Part shown: positions 36,502 through 45,340 of the stretch, in pieces
Position numbering within the stretch: position 1 is the first letter of the stretch
Layout of the letters: each line of letters begins with the position of its first letter
Made by a program: the position numbers and the translations under genes
NCBI GenBank assembly: GCA_027488935.1
Contig: JAIYAP010000078.1
Span: forward strand, 1 to 54,509
Source of the DNA: Saprospiraceae bacterium
GTDB taxonomy: Bacteria; Bacteroidota; Bacteroidia; Chitinophagales; Saprospiraceae
Reading direction: 5' to 3'
Length of the DNA stretch: 54,509 bases
The notes under the pieces: generated by a model
Databases searched by the model: none
What the model saw: the letters and a program-made list of their open reading frames with translations, nothing else
What the model was told of the DNA's origin: nothing

Positions 36502-37847
36502 ATATACAAAATTTGGGCAAACAAAATTGGAATGATCTAATGGGGAAATTATGTTTTATGGGATTTGTACTGTTGCTTTTTTCCACCGTTTTGAATGCTC
36601 AACAGACATTTTCCAATTTTCAGGAATTGCTTGCTTTTGCCGACCAACAAAACCTGGCGGCACAAACAGGGGAGATAAAAGTTTTGCAAGCCCAAAAGGC
36701 GAGGTTGGCCGCCATAGCCGCCATTCCAGATCCGGTGCTCAACAATGCACTCAATTTTACCAATAACACCAAGTTACCCGTCAATCTTTTCCCGGCGGAA
36801 GCGTTTGGCGGGCAAAAAGGCGAATATCGCGAGGTACAAACGGGGGTACAGTACAATACTGCAATTGCCACGAATCTGGATATCAAGTTGTTGAATTGGG
36901 AGGGCTGGCAAAACTTGAAACTTGCTAAACTGAACATTGTCATTTCACAAACCGATAAGTCGCTCAACCAAAGGAACTTATACGAGAATTTAGCCGGGGT
37001 GTATTTCACCATTGTCCAGCTGCAGGCACAACTCGAAATTACGCGCCGCAATTGGGAAACAGCCGACACGTTGTGCGCCATCGCGGAACGAAAATACCAA
37101 CAAGGCATTGCCAAACAGCAGGATGTGAATGACAGCAGGGTAAATCAAATCAATATCCAGGAAAATGCCCGACAAATGGAGTTTTTGATCAAACAGCAAT
37201 ATTTGGCGCTCAAAATTTTGGCGGATATTCCGGATGAAACTGCGATTGCCATTGTTGAAAAAAATGCTCTTGATGGGACGGCAGTACGGCCCGAAATACT
37301 GCCAGGAGATGTAAACGTGCGGCATTTTCAATTAAAGGAACAATCCAGCAAGTTATCGTTAAGAAAAACCAACCGAGCATTTTTGCCTACAGTTTCTTTC
37401 GTGGCCAATAATTCCTACAACTTGTATAATCCGGATTTTTCTGTTTTCAGCGGCAACTGGATTCACAGCCAGTATATCGGACTGCGCATGAATGTCAATT
37501 TGCCCAATGCTAACACGGTGGCAAACCGTTCAAATGCCCGGTTTGCCTTGCTATTAAGTCAAAAAGAGCGGGAACAGGCGCAAATCCAATCCACTTTAGA
37601 ACACCAACAACAGGTGACTGAATGGGATAAAGCGGTTTCTCAAAAACAGGCTTATGCCCAGGTTTTGAATTTGCAACGGGATACCTATTTGAAAAACAAA
37701 AATCTCTACGAGGAAGGTATTCAGGGGATTGACCGTACGCTGACCAGTTTTACGGCCATGCTCAATGCCGAATACAACCTCATTGCCAGTCAAGTAAGCG
37801 TAGCATTGGCAGCGGCAAAAATTGACATCAAGAATAAATTCCAGTAA
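36498..37847 (+). CDS. TolC family outer-membrane efflux protein
   Basis: The 449-residue protein has a signal-like N-terminus (about 15-34) and the two-fold repeated coiled-coil/beta pattern of the outer membrane efflux (OEP) family. AVSQKQAYAQVLNLQRDTYL and a preceding EHQQQVTEWDKA are helix segments of the second repeat. TolC-type trimers form the exit duct of tripartite pumps. The start codon overlaps the previous stop (ATGA), and the adaptor gene begins 1 bp after this stop. No lipidation cysteine is visible. Confidence 0.9.
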   Translation: MNIQNLGKQNWNDLMGKLCFMGFVLLLFSTVLNAQQTFSNFQELLAFADQQNLAAQTGEIKVLQAQKARLAAIAAIPDPVLNNALNFTNNTKLPVNLFPAEAFGGQKGEYREVQTGVQYNTAIATNLDIKLLNWEGWQNLKLAKLNIVISQTDKSLNQRNLYENLAGVYFTIVQLQAQLEITRRNWETADTLCAIAERKYQQGIAKQQDVNDSRVNQINIQENARQMEFLIKQQYLALKILADIPDETAIAIVEKNALDGTAVRPEILPGDVNVRHFQLKEQSSKLSLRKTNRAFLPTVSFVANNSYNLYNPDFSVFSGNWIHSQYIGLRMNVNLPNANTVANRSNARFALLLSQKEREQAQIQSTLEHQQQVTEWDKAVSQKQAYAQVLNLQRDTYLKNKNLYEEGIQGIDRTLTSFTAMLNAEYNLIASQVSVALAAAKIDIKNKFQ

Positions 37848-37848
37848 G

Positions 37849-38991
37849 ATGAGCCATCTATATATGATCCTTTTCCTTGTCGCGGTGCTGCTGTTTAGCT
37901 GCCAGCAACCGTCGATAGAAACCCTTCCTATTCGCCAGGATATCATTGAGACCATTTTTGCTCCCGGCGTATTGGAAGCCGAAAACACCTATAATTTGAC
38001 CGCCCTCAACGACGGTTACTTGGTTGAAGTAAACTTTAAAGAAGGCGATTTTGTAAAGAAAGGACAAATTATTGCGGTAATCGAAAATCGCGAAAATGCA
38101 CTAAATGCCGAAAGTGCCTCCAATTTATACAATTTCGCTTTAAAAAATGCCCAAAGCAATGCCCCAGCGTTGCTCCAGGCCCAAAGTTCGGTCGCCAACG
38201 CCAAGCAAAAACTGGAGCAAGACCGCATTCAGGAGCAACGCTACAAACGGCTGCTCGAAAGCAACAGCATTGCCCGCAATGAGTACGAAACGGCTTTGTT
38301 GAATTTTCAAACCTCCAGTAACAATTATGAAAGTGCGGTGCTGGCGGTCAAAAAACTGGAACAAGACGTCCAGCAACAAACCATTTCGCCCAAAAATCAA
38401 CAACGAATCAATGAAATCACCTTGGGAAAAAACACCATTCGGGCTGTAGAAAAAGGAAAGGTGTATCAAAAACTTAAAAGTGTGGGCGATTTTGTCCGCC
38501 GAGGAGATGTTATTGCGACGATCGGAGATCCCGATTTTATTTATGCAAAAGTAAAAGTAGACGAAAGTAGTATTTCGAAGGTAAAAGTTGGTCAGACTGC
38601 TTTGGTGAAACTGAATGCGCAAAAGGAAAAAGCGTATGAGGCCAGGGTGCTAGAGATCCTTCCTTCGTTCGATGAAAATCAGCAATCCTTTATCTGCAAA
38701 TTGAAATTTTCGGAAAAACTGGATTTTGCGATTGTAAAAACCCAGCTCCAATCCAATATTACGATCGATACGCAACGGAACGCCCTGCTGATACCGCGCA
38801 ATTTCCTGGAATACGGCGGTTTTGTTTATGTGAAAAATGGCAAGGAGCGGGAGAAAGTAAAGGTGGAAACCAATTTTATTTCCAGCGATTGGGTGCAAAT
38901 TTTATCAGGAATTGACGAAAAGTCGGTTTTAACCACCCACAATATCGAAGGCAGTTCGAAAGGAAATACTTTGCCTCAGAGCGAACTTTAA
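37849..38991 (+). CDS. HlyD/MacA-type periplasmic adaptor lipoprotein
   Basis: The ATG at 37849 gives 380 residues with lipobox LLFSC (C18); the frame reaches back to a TTG at 37822, inside the preceding gene. The layout is a beta-barrel/lipoyl half (NDGYLVEVNFKEGDFVKKGQ), a long coiled coil (about 90-180, LEQDRIQEQRYKRLLESNS), the second lipoyl half (GKVYQKLKSVGDFVRRGD) and a membrane-proximal part. Such adaptors connect an inner-membrane ABC permease with TolC. It is flanked by exactly these two partners. Confidence 0.9.
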   Translation: MSHLYMILFLVAVLLFSCQQPSIETLPIRQDIIETIFAPGVLEAENTYNLTALNDGYLVEVNFKEGDFVKKGQIIAVIENRENALNAESASNLYNFALKNAQSNAPALLQAQSSVANAKQKLEQDRIQEQRYKRLLESNSIARNEYETALLNFQTSSNNYESAVLAVKKLEQDVQQQTISPKNQQRINEITLGKNTIRAVEKGKVYQKLKSVGDFVRRGDVIATIGDPDFIYAKVKVDESSISKVKVGQTALVKLNAQKEKAYEARVLEILPSFDENQQSFICKLKFSEKLDFAIVKTQLQSNITIDTQRNALLIPRNFLEYGGFVYVKNGKEREKVKVETNFISSDWVQILSGIDEKSVLTTHNIEGSSKGNTLPQSEL

Positions 38992-39010
38992 CATCCAAAA
39001 TCAATTCAAA

Positions 39011-40249
39011 ATGGCCATCAACGTCAATCTTGACATCGCGCTTACGCATATTTTGACCCGAAAAAGGCAAACCCTGGTGGCCTCGCTTGGAGTAACCATT
39101 GGCATTGGAATGTACATTTTCATGAATTCGCTGATGGCGGGCTTCGGGCAATATTCGCGCAAAGAAATTTTTAAAACCAACCCCCACCTGCGCATTTTCC
39201 GGGAAGACGAACGCAGCGAACCAATTTATCCAAGTTCGGCTGGTGAAAAAATGAAACGTGTACTGATTAATCCCGCCCTTACAACCAGTTCCAAAGCACT
39301 CAATAATCCGGAAAAGTTGTTGGAAATGGTTCGAAATATGCCTTTTGTAACCACCGCTGCCCCACAAGTAAACGTAGACGTATTTTACAACAAAGGCAAT
39401 TCGCAGCGAAAAGGCATTACCAATGGAATTAATATTGACGCTGCCGATGCCATGTTTAATATTCGTTCCACCATGGTTTCGGGCAGTTTAGACAACCTGC
39501 AGGGCAATCTGGATGGCATTGTGATTGGCCGGGGCCTGGCCGAAAAACTCAGCCTCAACTTGGGAGAAAACCTCACCATTTCTTCTTCGAAAGGCGTTCT
39601 GAAAATCATGAAAATCGTGGGTGTTTTTTCGGCCAACAACAAAAACTCCGACGATACGAAATCATACATCAACCTTTCCGCCGCCCAACAATTGGCCCGA
39701 GAAGGCACCACCTTCGTGACCGATATTTACGCCAATACGATTGATCCCGATCGAGCAGCCGAGTTTTCCACGCAAATCCAAACCCTCACGCCCTACAAGG
39801 TGGATCCGTGGCAGGTGACCAATGCCGACTTGCTTTCGGGCGAAAAAATCCGGGATGTAATGGGTAATACGGTGACACTGAGTATCTTGTTGGTAGCGGC
39901 ATTTGGTATTTACAATATCATGAACATGACCATTACCCAAAAAATGAACGACATTGCCATCTTGAAAGCCATCGGTTTTAATGGGCGCGATATTGTCCGG
40001 ATATTCTTGACCGAATCCATCATCATGGGCACCCTGGGCGTATTGGCGGGCTTGTTGGTTGGCGGTTTATGTATTCATTTTTTAAGCAAGGTGTATGTAG
40101 GAGGGCCCTCCGGTTATTTCCCGATTTACTTTGAACCTAAAGTGTTTGGTCTCGGTGCATTTTTTGGGATTTTAGCGACGTCCCTCGCCGGTTATTTGCC
40201 AGCACGAAAAGCGGCAAATGTTGATCCGGTTACGATTTTCAGGCGATAA
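39011..40249 (+). CDS. ABC transporter permease of the FtsX/MacB family
   Basis: The 412-residue protein begins with one membrane helix (about 25-45, LGVTIGIGMYIFMNSLMAGF) followed by a large periplasmic MacB-like core (about 50-285) and three C-terminal helices forming the FtsX domain (TLSILLVAAFGIYNIMNM and IIMGTLGVLAGLLVGGLCIHF). It ends with the family's typical ARKAANVDPVTIFRR. This is the MacB/LolCE topology, which moves substrates from the periplasm by mechanotransmission rather than through the membrane. Its ATPase is encoded two genes downstream. Confidence 0.93.
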   Translation: MAINVNLDIALTHILTRKRQTLVASLGVTIGIGMYIFMNSLMAGFGQYSRKEIFKTNPHLRIFREDERSEPIYPSSAGEKMKRVLINPALTTSSKALNNPEKLLEMVRNMPFVTTAAPQVNVDVFYNKGNSQRKGITNGINIDAADAMFNIRSTMVSGSLDNLQGNLDGIVIGRGLAEKLSLNLGENLTISSSKGVLKIMKIVGVFSANNKNSDDTKSYINLSAAQQLAREGTTFVTDIYANTIDPDRAAEFSTQIQTLTPYKVDPWQVTNADLLSGEKIRDVMGNTVTLSILLVAAFGIYNIMNMTITQKMNDIAILKAIGFNGRDIVRIFLTESIIMGTLGVLAGLLVGGLCIHFLSKVYVGGPSGYFPIYFEPKVFGLGAFFGILATSLAGYLPARKAANVDPVTIFRR

Positions 40250-40296
40250 GCCCTTGCTGATTTAAGCACCCTGACGCAGTTCCTAAACAAAACACA

Positions 40297-41526
40297 ATGA
40301 AGCAATTATTTACTTTTTCTTTTTGCTGGCTATCACTTTGGCTTCAAGCGCAAACAACCTCAAAACTGCTGTTAAATTCCGGCATTAGCCAACCCTTGGT
40401 TATTTTGATGGATGAAAGTGAGCGGCCTGATGTTTTGTTGAAAAGTGTGGAGTCTCTTGCGCAAGAAGCATGGGAACAACCCCATTTCTTGTTAATATAT
40501 GGTGCAAAACTCGATACTACTTCGATTGCTAAAATGATTAATGATTTGTTGAATAGTTCTGAAAATGCGCGATTTTTCGATAAGAAAAAAATTTATTTAT
40601 TGATGCTTAAAACCGATCCGGTTGTTCGGAATTGCTTGACCAATAAATTGATTTTCGCAGATGTGGAAACTTATCCTGCCACGGAAAATGAGGCGCCCAT
40701 TCCACTTGCCCCAATTTTAGAAAGGTTCAGGAGCAAGTATCTTTGGCAAATCGATGTTTCCGATATTGAGATGAAAAATATAAAAATCACGGAAAAGACC
40801 AATAGACTTGGCCTTGGGTTGGTGTTTGGTAGTAATACACAAAATATTTTTAAAGAAGATACGGCTTTTCTTCCCGGTAAAATACTCAAATATGGCATAT
40901 TGTTAAATTATAAATTAACCAATCGAATTCAGTTGGCTGGAAAGTTAATGGGGAGTTTCAAAATACCCAACCAAAAAAAATTACAAAGCAGTGTGCTCAA
41001 TCAATTAGATATTTCAGCAGGTGGCGAACAGACCATCCGGGCAGAGATGGAATTCCACATGTACATCGAGGCAGCCCTCCAGGCAAACTATTTTTTTACC
41101 CTTAGAAAACGCTTCCAGGGTTTTGCAGGAATTGGTATTACCCAAATTTCTTTTAATTCTGCACGTTCGACTATAGAACAAACCATCGATGTTTCCAATT
41201 TTTCTCCAGGATCGGGCGGAGGAGCGCCAGATGGCTTGGATTTTAATAATGGCGGAGATGACTTCCCTAAATTGTCCCACAAGTTTGTGTATCCTTTTCT
41301 TTCTTGCGGACTTTCTTATGCGCTAACTCCGCGCATGAATGTTATTTTTAATGCAAATTATCAAATTACCAACCATGCAGGGGGCATTGTCAATGGCGTG
41401 GTGGTAAATCAAAAAATGAATCCAATCACATTTAACGTCGGCGTTCAGTTTAGTTTTAGAATATCCAAGGTTTATTATCAATATTTAAACGCAAATCGAA
41501 AAATCATCAAGTCAAAAGGCGCCTAA
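40297..41526 (+). CDS. Unrecognised envelope protein, C-terminal beta-barrel-like
   Basis: The 409-residue protein has a signal peptide (1-19, ending LQAQ). The N-terminal 160 or so residues are mixed alpha/beta (LVILMDESERPDVLLKSVES, HFLLIYGAKLD) and resemble no family I recognise. The remainder has outer-membrane-type strands (GLGLVFGSNTQ, FTLRKRFQGFAGIGITQISF, NPITFNVGVQFSFRIS). It sits between the permease and its ATPase genes, so it probably belongs to the transport system, for example as an accessory or sensory component. That role is inferred from position only. Confidence 0.75.
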   Translation: MKQLFTFSFCWLSLWLQAQTTSKLLLNSGISQPLVILMDESERPDVLLKSVESLAQEAWEQPHFLLIYGAKLDTTSIAKMINDLLNSSENARFFDKKKIYLLMLKTDPVVRNCLTNKLIFADVETYPATENEAPIPLAPILERFRSKYLWQIDVSDIEMKNIKITEKTNRLGLGLVFGSNTQNIFKEDTAFLPGKILKYGILLNYKLTNRIQLAGKLMGSFKIPNQKKLQSSVLNQLDISAGGEQTIRAEMEFHMYIEAALQANYFFTLRKRFQGFAGIGITQISFNSARSTIEQTIDVSNFSPGSGGGAPDGLDFNNGGDDFPKLSHKFVYPFLSCGLSYALTPRMNVIFNANYQITNHAGGIVNGVVVNQKMNPITFNVGVQFSFRISKVYYQYLNANRKIIKSKGA

Positions 41527-41538
41527 AATCTTACAATC

Positions 41539-42219
41539 ATGCCTGAACCAGAAGTTATCATCACTGCTCAAAAAATCGGCAAGTATTTTTACGAACCCGA
41601 AAAATTCAAGGTGTTAAATGATGTCAGTTTTGAAGCATATCGGGGCGAATTTTTGACGCTTGTGGGCAAAAGTGGCAGCGGAAAATCTACTTTGCTGTAT
41701 TGTTTGAGCACCATGGATACCGATTATGAAGGTGAACTTTTCATCGCAAGCGAAAAAGTTACCGGACAAACACCCAACCAATTGGCGGCCCTACGCAACC
41801 ACAGCATCGGCTTCGTTTTTCAATTCCATTATTTATTGCCAGAGTTTTCTTGCCTGAAAAACGTCATGATTCCTGCGCTTAAAATGGGAAAATATAAAGC
41901 GGCTGAAATTGAGGAACGCGCCTATCAACAATTAGATTTGCTCGGACTTAAAGACCAGGCCTTAAAACCGGCATCCAAATTGAGTGGTGGTCAGCAACAA
42001 CGTGTTTCAATTGCCAGGGCATTGATCAATGAACCCAAAATTGTGCTTTGTGATGAGCCAACGGGTAATTTGGACAGTAAAAATGCGCAAATTGTGTTCG
42101 ATATTTTCAAAAAATTAAGCACCGAAAATCAACAAACGATCATTGCCGTTACGCATGATGCCGATTTTGCCGCTGCGAGCGACCGAATCATTGAACTTGC
42201 CGATGGAAGTATTCTTTAA
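41539..42219 (+). CDS. ABC transporter ATP-binding protein, LolD/MacB type
   Basis: The 226-residue ATPase has all required motifs: Walker A GKSGSGKST (43-51), Q-loop VFQFHYLLPEF, signature LSGGQ (148-152), Walker B IVLCDEP (D172, catalytic E173) and the H-loop VTHD. Length and the FQFHYLLP segment place it in the MacB/LolD subfamily that works with FtsX-fold permeases, such as the one encoded at 39011. It begins 12 bp after the unknown envelope gene. Confidence 0.94.
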   Translation: MPEPEVIITAQKIGKYFYEPEKFKVLNDVSFEAYRGEFLTLVGKSGSGKSTLLYCLSTMDTDYEGELFIASEKVTGQTPNQLAALRNHSIGFVFQFHYLLPEFSCLKNVMIPALKMGKYKAAEIEERAYQQLDLLGLKDQALKPASKLSGGQQQRVSIARALINEPKIVLCDEPTGNLDSKNAQIVFDIFKKLSTENQQTIIAVTHDADFAAASDRIIELADGSIL

Positions 42220-42261
42220 TTTGCAGACTTCAAATCCAATTAAATCTGGGTATAAAACAAC

Positions 42262-43296
42262 ATGAGATTTTATTATACGATCTTTATTCAAATAGCGGTC
42301 TGGATGGTCATTATGTCCATTCCAGTTTATTTATTAGATTCCGTAGAAAAACCGCCAGGGTTAATATGGATGATTTTTTCCCGAATTGTCCTGCTTGCTA
42401 CATTCTTCAATTTAGTTTATTACGCGATCTCACCCTTATATTTTTCAGGGAAAAAACGTGCATTTTACTGGTTAGCCCCCCTTTTATATGCAGGGTATGT
42501 TGCGTTGTCAGTTATATCAGATTTATATATCCCGTCCGCCCAGATAAGAGAGGCTTTGGCATTGCCCAATCCCGAATTTGGAGGCGACAAAATGTTCGAT
42601 TTCACGTACTTACCCTCCATTTTATCGGGACTTTTAATTTTTGGGATCGCTTCAGCCTTACGCGGGTTTTCGGAGTTTGAAAAGAAAAAAAAGGATGAAG
42701 ATAATGCCAATCGCCGTCGCCTCGAAGCTGAACTTGCGCTTTTGAAATCGCAAATTAATCCACATTTTTTACTCAATTCACTCAATAATATATATGCACT
42801 TTCCCTCACCGATACAGAAAAAGTACCTTTAGCACTGCTCAAACTTTCGGATATGGTGCGTTATATTTTGTATGAATGTAATAAACCCAAAATAGAACTG
42901 GAAAAAGACCTCGAATTTGTACATAACTTCATAGCACTTCAACAATTACGCCTGCCCAAAAATGTTATGTTGCTGGTTGATTTGCCAACGGGAAACTTTG
43001 CCCGGGAAATTGAACCCATGATTTTAATTCCATTCATCGAAAATGCCTTCAAACATGGGCTCACGACCAAATACCCCTGCGTCATTTTTATTTCCATAAA
43101 AATTGAAGCCAACCGACTTGTTTTGGAAGTTGAAAACGACATTTTTCCTCAAAAAACGGAAGAAAATCGCACCGAATCAGGTATTGGTTTGGCCAATACA
43201 CGCCAGCGCCTTGAACGCGGCTACACCGGAAAGTATTTGTTAGATATTAAAAACAATGGAAAAAAACACCGTGTTGAACTTATAATCTACCTATAA
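42262..43296 (+). CDS. LytS-type sensor histidine kinase
   Basis: The 344-residue protein has four N-terminal membrane helices (about 8-27, 33-55, 65-85, 113-133), almost no extracellular domain, a coiled linker (FEKKKKDEDNANRRRLEAE), and a His_kinase domain with SQINPHFLLNSLNNIYAL as phospho-acceptor motif and LIPFIENAFKHGL as N-box. Kinases without a large sensor domain next to a MacB/Bce-like transporter often sense through the transporter itself. It ends one base before the LytTR regulator gene. Confidence 0.93.
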   Translation: MRFYYTIFIQIAVWMVIMSIPVYLLDSVEKPPGLIWMIFSRIVLLATFFNLVYYAISPLYFSGKKRAFYWLAPLLYAGYVALSVISDLYIPSAQIREALALPNPEFGGDKMFDFTYLPSILSGLLIFGIASALRGFSEFEKKKKDEDNANRRRLEAELALLKSQINPHFLLNSLNNIYALSLTDTEKVPLALLKLSDMVRYILYECNKPKIELEKDLEFVHNFIALQQLRLPKNVMLLVDLPTGNFAREIEPMILIPFIENAFKHGLTTKYPCVIFISIKIEANRLVLEVENDIFPQKTEENRTESGIGLANTRQRLERGYTGKYLLDIKNNGKKHRVELIIYL

Positions 43297-43297
43297 C

Positions 43298-43996
43298 ATG
43301 ACGCTCATTGCATTGGACGACGAGCCGCTGGCACTCCTTGTGATTGAAAAATTTACGCAAGATATTCCAGCCGTGCATTTGCTTGCCACCTTTAACGATG
43401 TGGCCGCTGCAGCCGATTTTTTGAAAAAAAATACGGTGGATTTATTGCTGACTGATATCAATATGCCCGATATGAGTGGCCTGCAATTTGTTCGCAGCCT
43501 GCCAGATGAACGCCCCATGGTCATTTTTGCAACCGCACACAAAGAGCATGCCTATGAGGGTTTTGACCTGGATGTCGTGGATTATCTCGTGAAACCCATC
43601 GCGTTCGAAAGATTCAAAAAATCGATGCAAAAAGCCATTGATTTGCTCGAATTGCGCCAAAAAGCAGAAAATGCTGTACCGATCCTCGAACCTTATTTTT
43701 TTGTATTTTCAGAATACCAGCAAGTAAAAATTACGATTCGTGAAATTTTATACATTGAAAGTATGGGCGATTATGTCAAGATTTACCTCGCTGGGGTAGA
43801 GCGACCGGTATTGACCCTTGAACGATTGAAAAACCTGACATTTCGACTTGAAAAACATGGCTTCCGACGTATACATCGCTCGTATTTGATCAATTTTGAA
43901 AAACTCGAGGCAAGACAAAAATCACAAGTACGTGTTGCTGGGGTCTGGTTACCCTTAGGGGATACCTATGTGGCCTCCATAGAGCATTTATTGTAA
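43298..43996 (+). CDS. LytTR family response regulator
   Basis: The 232-residue protein has a receiver (1-118) with ALDDEPLA, phospho-acceptor D53 in LLTDINMPD and K in YLVKPIAFER, then a LytTR DNA-binding domain (about 130-232; REILYIESMGDYVKIYLA, FRRIHRSYLINFEKLEA). It follows its kinase by a single base and closes the cluster. The simplest reading is autoregulation of the whole transport cluster from a promoter such as that at 32147, but no LytTR-type direct repeats were identified there. Confidence 0.93.
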   Translation: MTLIALDDEPLALLVIEKFTQDIPAVHLLATFNDVAAAADFLKKNTVDLLLTDINMPDMSGLQFVRSLPDERPMVIFATAHKEHAYEGFDLDVVDYLVKPIAFERFKKSMQKAIDLLELRQKAENAVPILEPYFFVFSEYQQVKITIREILYIESMGDYVKIYLAGVERPVLTLERLKNLTFRLEKHGFRRIHRSYLINFEKLEARQKSQVRVAGVWLPLGDTYVASIEHLL

Positions 43997-44091
43997 ATTA
44001 TATTGATATCTCCTATTTTTTAAACACAGGAAGTGTGCTCCAAGGCAACCCAACCCATACTTTCTGCACCAACCGTTTTTCAAAATCCGTG

Positions 44092-44099
44092 TACCTTTG
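44092..44099 (+). promoter_or_regulatory. -7 box upstream of the SnoaL lipoprotein gene
   Basis: TACCTTTG matches the Bacteroidota -7 element TAnnTTTG. It ends 32 bp before the ATG at 44132, a normal leader length. A -33 TTTG is not clear; the T-rich stretch at 44076-44081 may serve. Confidence 0.4.
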
Positions 44100-44131
44100 T
44101 CCGCCCCATACACACAAAAATCTTGCATTTT

Positions 44132-45115
44132 ATGAAAAAATATACCCTCTTTTTAGCCTTCGGGGCTGTTTTGTACTTGATGATAAACGCTTGTTCAAAG
44201 GAAACCTGCGGAACCACAGTTTGGTACGAGGATGTGGATGGCGACGGCCTGGGCAATGTGAATGTGACCACAACGGGTTGCGACCGGCCAGAAAACTATA
44301 CGGGTAATAAAACAGATGTAGATGACAACAACATCGACGTGGGGAATCAGCAAGATATGGCGGTGGCTGTATTGCGGAGCACCCAAACCAAAAAGGCCTA
44401 TGCACCGGTGACATATCTGAGTGGCACCAAATTTATTCAGCACGACCTGCGCCTGCCCGATGGCGCCAACGCTTTTGTCCAAGCGGTCCAAAATGGCCAA
44501 TTGTACGGCGATACCCTGACGATTCAACGGGTTTTTACGGATAGCAATGTAGTAGTGATGCACTCCCGGCGCGTCGTTGATACCGCAACGACCTGGATTC
44601 AATTTGACGTTTTCCGTTTCGAAGACGGCCGCATTGTAGAGTATTGGAACAACCGCACCAAGGAAATAAGTGATATGGACAGTACCACACAATTTAATGG
44701 CAACAAACTGATTTCGGCTTCGGTAAGTACAGCAGCGACCAAAAAATTAGTAGCGGGTGCCGCAGATGAATTATTTATTAAAGGTAACTGGAGTAAGGTG
44801 AGTAATTATTTTGACTTGACTAAATTTGCGCAACACCGCAATGGCTGGGGAACGAATGGTATCGCTTTCCGCGATTCAGTGGCACTCATTCCCGATGGCA
44901 CGCCTTATTATGAAAGCATTCGGTTTATTTACGCAAAAGGCGATTACGCGTTGGTGATGTCGCAAGGTTACCCCGATCCAGCGGCCGGTAATGGCCTGTT
45001 TGTAGCGCATTATGATTTGTTTAGGGTCGCCAATAATCGCATCGTGGAGCATTGGGATATTGTGGAGGAAATTCCGCCCATGGGGCAGTGGGCAAATCCC
45101 AATGGGAAGTGGTAG
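44132..45115 (+). CDS. Lipoprotein with two SnoaL/NTF2-like domains and a Ca-binding-like segment
   Basis: The ATG at 44132 gives 327 residues with lipidation site C21 (MINACSKE); the frame extends to a GTG at 44033 without plausible sequence. Residues 28-60 hold WYEDVDGDGLGN and TDVDDNNIDV, like the Asp-rich calcium loops common in Bacteroidota surface proteins. Two SnoaL-like folds follow, each with a TKFIQH/TKFAQH core: KFIQHDLRLPDGANAFVQA and KFAQHRNGWGTNG with a preceding FIKGNWSKVSNYFDL. The role is unknown; it stands alone between the transport cluster and ffh. Confidence 0.82.
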   Translation: MKKYTLFLAFGAVLYLMINACSKETCGTTVWYEDVDGDGLGNVNVTTTGCDRPENYTGNKTDVDDNNIDVGNQQDMAVAVLRSTQTKKAYAPVTYLSGTKFIQHDLRLPDGANAFVQAVQNGQLYGDTLTIQRVFTDSNVVVMHSRRVVDTATTWIQFDVFRFEDGRIVEYWNNRTKEISDMDSTTQFNGNKLISASVSTAATKKLVAGAADELFIKGNWSKVSNYFDLTKFAQHRNGWGTNGIAFRDSVALIPDGTPYYESIRFIYAKGDYALVMSQGYPDPAAGNGLFVAHYDLFRVANNRIVEHWDIVEEIPPMGQWANPNGKW

Positions 45116-45201
45116 GGATTTTTGATTTCCGATTTTTGCTTGGAAGCGTTGTTTCATAGATTCTCTTTTAGGAGGAATATGGATTAGCGCCTAATTTGCT
45201 T

Positions 45202-45209
45202 TATATTTG
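45202..45209 (+). promoter_or_regulatory. Possible -7 box for ffh
   Basis: TATATTTG (followed by C) matches TAnnTTTG exactly. It lies 131 bp upstream of the ffh ATG, leaving a leader of about 125 nt, and no good -33 was found. The rest of the gap 45116-45340 shows no RNA gene; in particular no SRP RNA core was seen. Confidence 0.35.
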
Positions 45210-45340
45210 CGGCCCGGCTGGATGCGCGCGTAGGCGTTTTGTGGTCGGGGTAAAAATCGCGGATGTTTTGGTTTTATAATTTATTTAAAATCAGGCATTT
45301 GTGGCGTTTTTTTGTAAAGTCATACTAATTACGATATCGC

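Noticed and set aside
45116-45340. SRP RNA (ffs) gene next to ffh
   Set aside because: The conserved SRP Alu/S-domain core was not found in this gap on either strand.
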